DNA of 19,136 bases from Euryarchaeota archaeon UBA89 (GTDB lineage Archaea > Thermoplasmatota > Poseidoniia > Poseidoniales > Thalassarchaeaceae), in the NCBI GenBank assembly GCA_002495525.1, contig DAFS01000061.1, positions 1 through 19,136 of the forward strand. Reading direction: 5' to 3'. Of the stretch, positions 1-6,241 are shown piece after piece. Made by a program: the position numbers and the translations under genes. The stretch's first letter is position 1. Each line of letters opens with the position of its first letter. Below the pieces are notes generated by a model. That model did not search any database, had not been told where the DNA came from, and worked only from the letters and a program-made list of their open reading frames with translations.

Positions 1-744
1 GAAAATGGATTACTGGATCCTTCTACTATCTCACCTCTAAGATCTATAGAACAACCATACAGGAATCACAATGGAGGACACTTGATTAGTATTGGAAATA
101 ATCAATATCTGTGGGGTATTGGTGATGGAGGAAGTGCAAATGACCCTGGAGATAATGGTCAGGATGATAGTAATTCTCTTGGAAGCATTAACTTTTTTTC
201 ATACCTAAATGGAGAAATTTCTCCTGTCCTTAATGATACAGAAGACGATCCTTATGTCTTACATCATGGTCTAAGAAATCCATGGAGATTTTCAATGGGT
301 GAAAATAATATGATTTGGATTGGAGATGTTGGGCAAAATTGTTGGGAAGAAATAAATTTAGTCCCACTATTCGAAAGAAAGAATCTTGGTTGGTCAATAA
401 AAGAAGGTTTCCAAGATTTCGAAGAAGGCGGTGAGTGTTATGAAAATAGTAATCAAACCGATGATGATTTAACCTATCCCTTATTAGCTTACGGACACGA
501 AAATGGAAATTGTTCGATAACCGGAGGATTTTGGATGGATTGGGGGCCGGAACCTCTACAAAATGGATATCTATATGGGGATTTTTGTAGTGGTAATTTT
601 TGGTTATTGAAACAAACAAATGATGGAGAGTGGACAGAGAACTATGTAGGTTCGAGTGGTGGAATGATTGTTGGTTTTGGTAAAGGAATTACCGATGAAT
701 TATTAGTATTTCATTGGACTGGTGATATAGCAATAATTGAATAA
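1..744 (+). CDS. PQQ-type glucose/sorbosone dehydrogenase family protein, 3' part
   Basis: The reading frame is open from the first base, so the gene starts upstream of the window; 247 residues are visible before the TAA stop. The visible part has the hallmarks of the soluble aldose/sorbosone dehydrogenase beta-propeller family: HNGG (residues 23-26), GDGG (41-44), GLRNPWRF (90-97), GDVGQNCWEEIN (108-119), SITGGF (about 172-177) and GDFCSG (193-198). These segments build the propeller blades and the PQQ/substrate pocket. Family members oxidise sugars outside the cytoplasmic membrane. The N-terminus, including any signal peptide, is not visible, so location is inferred. An internal TTG at 82 could be taken for a start, but the family motif HNGG lies before it, so it is not the real start. 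The gene converges on the permease gene with an 11-base gap. Whether it really uses PQQ cannot be told from this fragment. Confidence 0.9.
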   Translation, partial: ENGLLDPSTISPLRSIEQPYRNHNGGHLISIGNNQYLWGIGDGGSANDPGDNGQDDSNSLGSINFFSYLNGEISPVLNDTEDDPYVLHHGLRNPWRFSMGENNMIWIGDVGQNCWEEINLVPLFERKNLGWSIKEGFQDFEEGGECYENSNQTDDDLTYPLLAYGHENGNCSITGGFWMDWGPEPLQNGYLYGDFCSGNFWLLKQTNDGEWTENYVGSSGGMIVGFGKGITDELLVFHWTGDIAIIE

Positions 745-755
745 TCAAACTATCT

Positions 756-1646
756 TTAATTAAGAAATGAAGGTAAAAAAATACTTTTCCATGTTGAACG
801 AGGTAAGTCGATTTCTTCTGTAAAATATGATCGTGCTTTAATTGAAATAAAATCAATGATTAATACTACCACGAAAATAATAATTAAGTATGCAATGACT
901 TTGTCATACTGTAAAAATTTCAAATATAGATTAATGTAGTATCCTATTCCTCCAGCACCTACTATCCCAATTACAGTACCATGCCTGAAATTATATTCAA
1001 ACATGAAAATTGCTTGAGATATTAAATCGTTTGCAGATTCTGGAATAACTACCTTAAGTGCTGTTTCAAATTTTGTAAGACCCATTGCTTCAGATGCATC
1101 AAGAGGAATTTTAGCCATTCCTTCTATTGCCTCGTATTGGAGTTTTCCAAGATATCCTACAGTATAAACGGTCATGGCTAAAACTCCTGCTAGAGGTCCA
1201 AATCCTACTAGTATAACAAAAAATATTGCCCAAATGAGACTCGGTAAACTTCTGAATCCTGCTAGAATAAACCTAGATGAGTAAGATACCCATGATTGAT
1301 TCAAATTACGCGCTGCTAATAATGATAAAGGGATAGATAAAATTGTCCCAAACACAGTTGATACAAATGCAATTTTTATTGTCTCAACCATCCCAATCCA
1401 AGCAGTAGAGCATGTGAAATCCATAAAATTCGGATAGACAGTACATACTGGATATGCTTGTGGCTCCAGGACACTCCAGTCAGGTGGCCATAATGATTCA
1501 TTGAAGAATGTTATAAGATTGCCAAGACCTTGGGATGCTCTACCCCAATCATTAATCATTCCGTTGAAAACAATAATACTGAATAAAAATATTAGAATAC
1601 AGATTCCAAGCCATGAAGGTCTGCTGATCTTATGGAAAAAATTCAT
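756..1646 (-). CDS. PhnE-type ABC transporter permease (probably part of the iron-uptake locus)
   Basis: A 296-residue integral membrane permease of the binding-protein-dependent ABC class. One N-terminal membrane segment lies at about 12-30, further ones at about 88-112, 125-165 and 246-270, and the cytoplasmic EAA coupling loop at about 185-205 (EAMGLTKFETALKVVIPES). The segment EYNFRHGTVIGIVGAGGIG (217-235) is typical of PhnE, the phosphonate permease. The start codon overlaps the stop of the ATPase gene in an ATGA arrangement (4 bases), so the two are translationally coupled. Odd points: the extracellular loop between the first two segments (about 31-87) is long and holds Cys68 and Cys79, which could form a disulfide outside the cell. 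By family alone the substrate would be phosphonate or phosphite. The transferrin-like binding protein next door and the iron-box operator upstream make ferric iron more likely, but that is inference. Confidence 0.88.
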   Translation of the reverse strand: MNFFHKISRPSWLGICILIFLFSIIVFNGMINDWGRASQGLGNLITFFNESLWPPDWSVLEPQAYPVCTVYPNFMDFTCSTAWIGMVETIKIAFVSTVFGTILSIPLSLLAARNLNQSWVSYSSRFILAGFRSLPSLIWAIFFVILVGFGPLAGVLAMTVYTVGYLGKLQYEAIEGMAKIPLDASEAMGLTKFETALKVVIPESANDLISQAIFMFEYNFRHGTVIGIVGAGGIGYYINLYLKFLQYDKVIAYLIIIFVVVLIIDFISIKARSYFTEEIDLPRSTWKSIFLPSFLN

Positions 1647-2404
1647 ATCTTCACTTCCAATGCAGTAGGTTCTGTGATAAACGGATTAATCCGTCCATCA
1701 TCAATTACCAGTAGCCTGTCTGCCATCATCTTAGCACGAGTAATGTCATGTTCCACTACAAGAAGTGCAGCATTACTAGATCTAACATATTTTGTGACCT
1801 CCCCAAGTACCATATCAATTGTTTTTTCATCTAACTCACTTAGGAACTCATCGGCTATAATCAGTTTAGGACATTGGGCCAATGTTCTAGCAGTAGCAAC
1901 TCTTCTCTGTTGGCCTCCCGAAAGCCTCCTTATTGGTTCACTGATTTTCTCTTCAAGTCCCATAGAATTAATTGCCTGAATAGCTTTTTTCTTTGCAGTT
2001 TTTTTCTTTAGAAGCCATGACAGAAGAAGAGATGGTCGAAAGACACCAATGAATGGTATAGGAGTGTTGTGACCTGCATCTGCACCTAACATCACATTAT
2101 GTAATACGCTGGCATGTCTAACCAAACCTAAACCTTGAGGGACATATCCTAATTCACCTCTATCTGGCCTATCACGAAAGAATTTACCACAGACTTCAAT
2201 ACTACCAGAAATAGGTCTAATAAGCCCCACAATTGTTTTCAATAGAGTGGACTTTCCGACACCCGAAGGACCAGCAATTGCGACAATTTCTCCTGGAAAA
2301 ATCTCTAAATTAGGAATTTCAACTAAAGGTTCTTTCACATTATATCCTATCGTCACATCATTTAAGCGTATAATTGGCTCTATCTTCCAAGGTATTTTTT
2401 CCAA
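1643..2404 (-). CDS. PhnC-type ABC transporter ATPase (probably part of the iron-uptake locus)
   Basis: A complete ABC ATPase of about 253 residues that powers the neighbouring permease. Visible motifs (numbered from the chosen start): Walker A GPSGVGKST (45-53), Q-loop in GYVPQG (86-91), signature LSGGQ (161-165), Walker B ending IIADE (about 182-186) and switch His219 in VVEHD. The Walker B tail reads ADEFLSELD where most relatives have ADEPxxxLD; the Pro is replaced but the catalytic Glu is kept. The TTG at 2404 is chosen because a strong ribosome-binding site GGAGGTGA lies 4 bases before it. An in-frame TTG at 2425 would add seven residues and would place that site inside the gene. An operator of iron-box type ends 30 bases upstream, so this gene and the overlapping permease may have their own iron-controlled promoter besides read-through from the binding-protein gene. 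Confidence 0.88.
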   Translation of the reverse strand: MEKIPWKIEPIIRLNDVTIGYNVKEPLVEIPNLEIFPGEIVAIAGPSGVGKSTLLKTIVGLIRPISGSIEVCGKFFRDRPDRGELGYVPQGLGLVRHASVLHNVMLGADAGHNTPIPFIGVFRPSLLLSWLLKKKTAKKKAIQAINSMGLEEKISEPIRRLSGGQQRRVATARTLAQCPKLIIADEFLSELDEKTIDMVLGEVTKYVRSSNAALLVVEHDITRAKMMADRLLVIDDGRINPFITEPTALEVKI

Positions 2405-2408
2405 AGAT

Positions 2409-2416
2409 TCACCTCC
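2409..2416 (-). promoter_or_regulatory. Strong ribosome-binding site that decides the ATPase start
   Basis: Read on the minus strand this is GGAGGTGA, an almost perfect complement to the 3' end of 16S rRNA. It sits 4 bases before an in-frame TTG at 2404. It lies inside the reading frame if the upstream TTG (2425) is used, which argues for the shorter form. Confidence 0.6.
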
Positions 2417-2433
2417 CACACTCAATCACTAAG

Positions 2434-2449
2434 TTTAGGTGAACCTAAT
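2434..2449. promoter_or_regulatory. DtxR/IdeR-type iron box upstream of the ATPase-permease pair
   Basis: The 16-base site is TTTAGG-TGAA-CCTAAT, an inverted repeat with one mismatch at the outermost position (core TTAGGT-GA-ACCTAA is perfect). It matches the layout of the two sites in front of the FEA1-like gene and the known operator form of metal-dependent DtxR/IdeR repressors. It lies 30 bases upstream of the chosen ATPase start, in the 102-base gap after the transferrin-like gene. A T-rich stretch (about 2470-2506, minus strand) just before it could both end upstream transcripts and supply a weak TATA element. No repressor gene is present in the window. Confidence 0.7.
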
Positions 2450-2506
2450 CCCTATTTGGTATTGACGGATTGAAGTAAAAACTCAAAAATTAATTTCAAA
2501 ATAAAA

Positions 2507-4606
2507 TTAGTTTCTGTAGATACCAGAATAATAGGAAGAAATACCAGGAATGATTGCAATGAATGATGAATATTTCCCAAGATGGTCTTGAGATGTTGCT
2601 CTGGTTAATCCAGATGTATCTAATATGTTATTCATTATCTCAGAACCACAAGTATTTTTCTGAGATTCTTCATTAATTACATGTACTGAGATATCATAGC
2701 AACCTGTATACACCGATCCTCTTGTACTGAAATTTTCCAAATACATCTCATAGTTAAGTGAGATTAAAGCATTCAAGACCGCCGTTCTTGTCTGTATATC
2801 CAGCAACTCAGGATTATAAATTACAGAATCACTTGGGATAGGGGCAATAGCAGGGAGAGAAGTATATGCTTCAATATCTAAACACCAATCCATATTCTCT
2901 GAAATCAAGATATTATCACAATACATATTGACAGTATTTTCTTCTAAAAATACAATATCTCCTCTGTCTTCAGAAAGACATCTTAGTGCTCCTGAATCGC
3001 CAAAATATGTGTCATTTTGATTAGGTATTGATGAATCCGAATTGAAGAAAGAATAAATTACTTCTGATAAAAAATCTATATTATTACTTTGATTTAATTC
3101 GATATAATTATTTTTACTTAAATAACTGATTGGAAGCATCATGCTTTCGATATCTGAAGAATCAGAATGACAGGATGTTTTTCCTTCTAACAAATCAAAG
3201 GGATTAGTCAAAGGATCATTGTCTAAATGGCTTGCTGCGATTGAACTGTTCGAATTAACCCAAGCTAAAGTATCTGAATATGTTCTACTATCTTCCATTT
3301 CTACTGCTGCCATTACTGCCAAGTTATATTGTTTCCATCCAACCCATGCTAATTCTGAATTAACAATTGCAATATCGGCATGGCCATCTGCTAAACTATT
3401 GAGTAATTCATTTTGAGAATTAATAACAAATATTTCCACATCTATGTTTAATTTCAGAGAGAGGAAATCCGCTAAGAGTTCTGGATTCTTATCTGCATTA
3501 TCAGACATTTTACCTGAATCAAATGCAATCTTAATTTTATCAATATCAGGAGAAACTGAAGTATTCAAAGAAAATTTACCCTCGTAGTAAGCGGAAATAC
3601 CCGGTATATTAGAAATCAGTGATGAATAACTACCCAAGTGTACTGAAGTATTTGTTGCAATGAATCCAGGTGTATTTAGGATATTCTCTAGGATATTACT
3701 CGCTTCGGGGTCACTACTCATTTCAACTAACACATTCGTGACTTTACTTGTAATTTCTGAATCTAAATAATTAGGATTATACATTACTGGATGGCTAGGA
3801 GATTTTCCAAAAGCAGGTAATGCGATATACTCCTCAATGTCAAGGCACCATTCTTGATTGAGAGAAGAAAATTCATTATTACAAAGAATTTCTACACTAT
3901 TTTCTTCTAAAAAAGCAACATCTCCCTTTCCTTCAGACAAACATTTCAAAGCACCCGAATAACCATAATATGGGGTCCCAGTTTCTGGAATTGAAGAATT
4001 AGTGTCAAAAAAACCATGTATAGTATTTCTTATCGCCTCTACATCATTCGGATCTCCGATAATATTTGCATAACCCAGACCAATTAGATAACCCATTGGA
4101 AGAAGCATACCTACTGATTTTAGCCATCCTGTATGGCAAGATGTTTTACCGGATAAAAGAGAAAAAGGATCAGTGTAGGGGTTATCATCGAGGTGAGCAC
4201 TAGCGACTTCACTATCTGATTTTACCCATGCATTAGCATTGTAATATGTCCTTCCATCTACATTAAGATCTGCGGCTAAAACTTCTAAGCCGTATTGTTG
4301 CCAACCGACCCATGCGGCCCCAGCATCCATCAATGCAATATCGGCATTACCAAATCTCAAAGCCTCTACCATAGCACCCTCAGAATCAACACTAAACAGA
4401 GAAACATCATAATTTAATTTCTCAGAGAGATATTCTGCAAAAAGCTGAGGGTTTGAGTCAAGGTTATCTAAATTATCTTTGATCTCGTATGCGATTACTA
4501 GAGTGCCTAGACTGTCATCTTCACTATCATTACCAATACACCCTGATAGATAAGTCATCATTAAGATTAAACTAATTGTAATAGTAATAATTTTACTATT
4601 ACTCAT
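2507..4606 (-). CDS. Bilobal transferrin-like lipoprotein (would usually be called PhnD-like), predicted ferric-iron binding
   Basis: A 699-residue lipoprotein: short basic N-terminus, hydrophobic segment and lipobox LSGC with Cys23 as the lipid anchor, so it is held at the outer face of the membrane. Two homologous lobes follow (about 35-345 and 355-699). Lobe 1 aligns by eye with serotransferrin: ADIALMDAG gives Asp94, GRTYYNANAWV gives Tyr122, GKTSCHTG gives the anion-site Thr159, GYSGALKCLSEGKGDVAF gives Tyr216, and SPSHPVMYN gives His272. These equal the four iron ligands Asp63, Tyr95, Tyr188 and His249; the anion Arg124 is Lys163. The YSGALKCL...GDVAF segment fits the transferrin signature exactly. 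Lobe 2 has Asn416, Ser444, Asp537 and Asp593 at the ligand positions, so it probably does not bind iron in the same way. PhnD-family and transferrin lobes share the type 2 binding-protein fold, so a phosphonate role is the alternative. The ATG at 4606 is preferred over the GTG at 4624 for signal-peptide shape; an AAGGG lies 7 bases before it. Confidence 0.82.
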   Translation of the reverse strand: MSNSKIITITISLILMMTYLSGCIGNDSEDDSLGTLVIAYEIKDNLDNLDSNPQLFAEYLSEKLNYDVSLFSVDSEGAMVEALRFGNADIALMDAGAAWVGWQQYGLEVLAADLNVDGRTYYNANAWVKSDSEVASAHLDDNPYTDPFSLLSGKTSCHTGWLKSVGMLLPMGYLIGLGYANIIGDPNDVEAIRNTIHGFFDTNSSIPETGTPYYGYSGALKCLSEGKGDVAFLEENSVEILCNNEFSSLNQEWCLDIEEYIALPAFGKSPSHPVMYNPNYLDSEITSKVTNVLVEMSSDPEASNILENILNTPGFIATNTSVHLGSYSSLISNIPGISAYYEGKFSLNTSVSPDIDKIKIAFDSGKMSDNADKNPELLADFLSLKLNIDVEIFVINSQNELLNSLADGHADIAIVNSELAWVGWKQYNLAVMAAVEMEDSRTYSDTLAWVNSNSSIAASHLDNDPLTNPFDLLEGKTSCHSDSSDIESMMLPISYLSKNNYIELNQSNNIDFLSEVIYSFFNSDSSIPNQNDTYFGDSGALRCLSEDRGDIVFLEENTVNMYCDNILISENMDWCLDIEAYTSLPAIAPIPSDSVIYNPELLDIQTRTAVLNALISLNYEMYLENFSTRGSVYTGCYDISVHVINEESQKNTCGSEIMNNILDTSGLTRATSQDHLGKYSSFIAIIPGISSYYSGIYRN

Positions 4607-4681
4607 ACTGGAGCCCTTTTTCACAGATATACGTACAGATACCTAGTAATTTAATATGAGTATTTAGAATAATAAGAATTG

Positions 4682-4789
4682 GGTTAACGAGAGATGCTCA
4701 AATTGAATGTGAGTCCCATTGTAACAACTATGATGAAGTTATGATTACCCTGCTGTGAGCCAGGAGATGAATCAGCACCTCTCGTTACC
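4682..4789 (-). other. Long inverted repeat in the lipoprotein spacer, possible structured RNA
   Basis: The segments 4682-4698 and 4774-4789 pair to form a stem of about 16 base pairs with one bulged base. In the minus-strand transcript the only non-Watson-Crick pair is a G-U wobble, whereas in the plus-strand transcript it would be an A-C mismatch, which favours function in the mRNA of the iron locus. About 75 bases lie between the arms, with two small potential hairpins inside (CCTG...CAGG and AACT...AGTT). It lies between the FEA1-like and transferrin-like genes. It does not match a tRNA or a riboswitch that I recognise. Possible roles are an attenuator, a processing site or a small RNA. 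Confidence 0.45.
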
Positions 4790-4805
4790 GTTCAAGTATT
4801 TATCA

Positions 4806-4834
4806 TTCGATGTGGGCAAAATGCCCACATCGAA
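4806..4834 (-). terminator. Perfect 13-bp hairpin just after the FEA1-like gene
   Basis: TTCGATGTGGGCA, loop AAA, then its exact complement. On the minus strand it begins 13 bases after the stop codon of the FEA1-like gene. No U-run follows, so it is not a classic bacterial-type terminator. It may act as a partial terminator or as an mRNA 3'-end stabiliser that lets the first gene be expressed more strongly than the downstream transferrin-like gene. The structure is certain; the role is inferred. Confidence 0.5.
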
Positions 4835-4847
4835 ATCGTCAATTGAT

Positions 4848-6092
4848 TTATTGGAGTGTTCCAATATCTTCTGCGGTAATACCGAAGTGATCCCATACTG
4901 GCTGTAGCCATGTTCTGATATCAGCTTCGTAGTCTGCATCTACATCACCATCGTTGGATAGGTCAAACATTGTAACTATCTTGTCAGAGTAGTAGTTTGC
5001 ATACCATCCATATGATTCGCAAGTAGCCTGGTCATCATTGTTAGTCTGGTGAGTTACAGTGTTATAGCAACCAGTGTAATTTGATTCACCGTAGTTCTCT
5101 ACCCATATGTAACCTTCACATGATTCTTGCGTTGTATCAGAAGAGACCTGATGAGTGTTCATATTGTAGCAAATTGATGTGTACTCAGCGACGTATGCCT
5201 CAATAACTCTGTAGAATGCATGACCCTCTGCCTGATGCTTATCGTAGTCATCCGAATCGCCAGCGGCTAAGTCATCAGTCATCTTTGATGCGTACCTAAC
5301 TGAAGCCTGTGAGTAAACGATAATTATATTCTTCAGAATCTCATCTCTTGCATCAACTAATCCCTGCATGTCCTCGTTCTGCATTGCAGTTAGGCCATTG
5401 TTCATAGCTGCCAGTGTTGCAACATTTGTTGCAGATGTACCATCAGCGTTAGCAGTTCCAAAGTTTCCTGCTCTCTTATCAGCAGTTGCGTATGGACCAC
5501 ATCCATCGTAATCTGCATTTGAATCATCTGGACCGTGATAGAATGCCCATCCTTCGTCCCATGCGTGTTGAGCATCGTCAGGGCCCCAATTTCCAGCCTC
5601 TGCCTTGATAATAGCAGCATTGAGCTCATGGATTGCATATGCGGTCATTACACCATTTTGGATTCCCTTCTCTACTGCTTGATCCCTTACTGTATCAGAC
5701 TCACCAGCGAATGGACCTGTTGCTGTAATTGCTGCAGATACAAAGTCATTCCATGAACCATCAGCATCGTAATATGCATCATATGCATGATTCTTACCTG
5801 ATGCATCTGCAAAGCCCATGAGGGTTCTGTAGGATCCATCTGATTTTTCAGCATGCTCTCCGTTTTCATAGATATCCATTACTCCAGTCCAATCATATGC
5901 ACCAGATAGGTCTTTGATATCACAGACGTCTCCCATGAGCATTCTATGATTATCTACGTTGGAAGCATATTCGTATCCTCCATCGGAGTCATCTAAGTCC
6001 ACATCAGATTCATCATCAGACAAGCATCCAGCGAATGCTGCAGCCAACATACTTAGTGTCATCATTATAGCAATTATTTTATTATTTTTCAT
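4848..6092 (-). CDS. FEA1/phytotransferrin-like iron-assimilation lipoprotein
   Basis: A 414-residue lipoprotein with lipobox AFAGC (Cys23), followed by an acidic linker (25-38). The central domain has segments that I recognise from the algal FEA1/ISIP2a (low-iron-inducible periplasmic) family: AWDEGWAFYHG (177-187), YATADKRAGNFGT (201-213), KHQAEGHAFYRVIEAY (285-300) and a C-terminal FGITAEDIGTL (403-413). Those algal proteins concentrate ferric iron at the cell surface. Two short Cys-bounded loops of the form CYN-x3-H...C (308-325 and 342-358) interrupt the domain; a related loop occurs in the transferrin-like neighbour. Many acidic and Tyr/His residues would suit metal binding. A GGAG ribosome site lies 9 bases before the ATG, and two iron-box operators flank the TATA element upstream, so iron repression is expected. 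Imelysin/EfeO-type proteins were considered, but the GxHxxE motif is absent. The family call rests on memory of the consensus and needs a profile search. Confidence 0.7.
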   Translation of the reverse strand: MKNNKIIAIMMTLSMLAAAFAGCLSDDESDVDLDDSDGGYEYASNVDNHRMLMGDVCDIKDLSGAYDWTGVMDIYENGEHAEKSDGSYRTLMGFADASGKNHAYDAYYDADGSWNDFVSAAITATGPFAGESDTVRDQAVEKGIQNGVMTAYAIHELNAAIIKAEAGNWGPDDAQHAWDEGWAFYHGPDDSNADYDGCGPYATADKRAGNFGTANADGTSATNVATLAAMNNGLTAMQNEDMQGLVDARDEILKNIIIVYSQASVRYASKMTDDLAAGDSDDYDKHQAEGHAFYRVIEAYVAEYTSICYNMNTHQVSSDTTQESCEGYIWVENYGESNYTGCYNTVTHQTNNDDQATCESYGWYANYYSDKIVTMFDLSNDGDVDADYEADIRTWLQPVWDHFGITAEDIGTLQ

Positions 6093-6109
6093 ATTATCTA
6101 TCTCCAGGT

Positions 6110-6125
6110 TTTAGGTTTCCCTAAA
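6110..6125. promoter_or_regulatory. DtxR/IdeR-type iron box 1 of the FEA1-like gene
   Basis: TTTAGG-TTTC-CCTAAA, perfect 6+6 inverted repeat with a 4-base centre. It lies 18 bases upstream of the ATG at 6092 and covers the transcription start predicted from the TATA element (about 6121). A metal-loaded repressor here would block initiation. Confidence 0.75.
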
Positions 6126-6141
6126 CCTCCGATAATAGATT

Positions 6142-6152
6142 GATATATTAAA
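6142..6152 (-). promoter_or_regulatory. TATA element of the FEA1-like gene
   Basis: On the minus strand the sequence is TTTAATATATC, a good archaeal TATA box. It lies between the two iron boxes. A start about 26 bases downstream would fall at about 6121 and leave a leader of roughly 28 bases that contains the GGAG ribosome site. Confidence 0.6.
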
Positions 6153-6170
6153 TTTAGGTCGGCCTAAATT
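6151..6170. promoter_or_regulatory. DtxR/IdeR-type iron box 2 of the FEA1-like gene
   Basis: AATTTAGG-TCGG-CCTAAATT, perfect 8+8 inverted repeat and the best of the three boxes. It touches the upstream edge of the TATA element where the TFB recognition element would sit. Its centre is 43 bases from that of box 1, about four helical turns, so both would lie on the same face of the DNA. Confidence 0.8.
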
Positions 6171-6205
6171 AGAAAAAAGATGAATTGGAATCAGGAAACT
6201 GCCGG

Positions 6206-6213
6206 CGATATAC
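6206..6213 (+). promoter_or_regulatory. Possible TATA element of the secreted-protein gene
   Basis: GATATACT on the plus strand, centred about 32 bases before the GTG start at 6242. This spacing fits a leaderless or nearly leaderless archaeal transcript, consistent with the lack of a ribosome-binding site before that gene. Box 2 lies about 36 bases further upstream and may be too far to repress this promoter. Confidence 0.35.
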
Positions 6214-6241
6214 TGATGTGAGAATGCCCTTTCGATAGAAT

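Noticed and set aside
82..744. Complete short gene starting at the TTG at 82
   Set aside because: The frame is open to base 1 and encodes family sequence (YRNHNGG) before the TTG, so this is the end of a longer gene.
2121..2134. Another iron box in AACCTAAACCTTGA
   Set aside because: It lies inside the ATPase gene and lacks the paired TTTAGG half at the right spacing.
2507..4606. Labelling this gene simply as a phosphonate-binding protein PhnD
   Set aside because: The two-lobed architecture, transferrin signature, intact lobe 1 iron ligands and iron boxes at the locus fit iron binding better. The shared fold explains the PhnD resemblance.
4730..4736. Box C of a C/D guide RNA (ATGATGA on the plus strand)
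   Set aside because: No CTGA box D follows within a suitable distance, and the surrounding stem pairs better in the minus-strand transcript.
4625..4847. tRNA or known riboswitch in the lipoprotein spacer
   Set aside because: No T-loop or anticodon-arm pattern and no conserved riboswitch core could be found despite the strong stems.
4848..6092. Imelysin/EfeO-type iron-regulated lipoprotein
   Set aside because: The GxHxxE motif is missing, and the WDEGxAFY and ADKRxxNFGT segments point to the FEA1 family instead.
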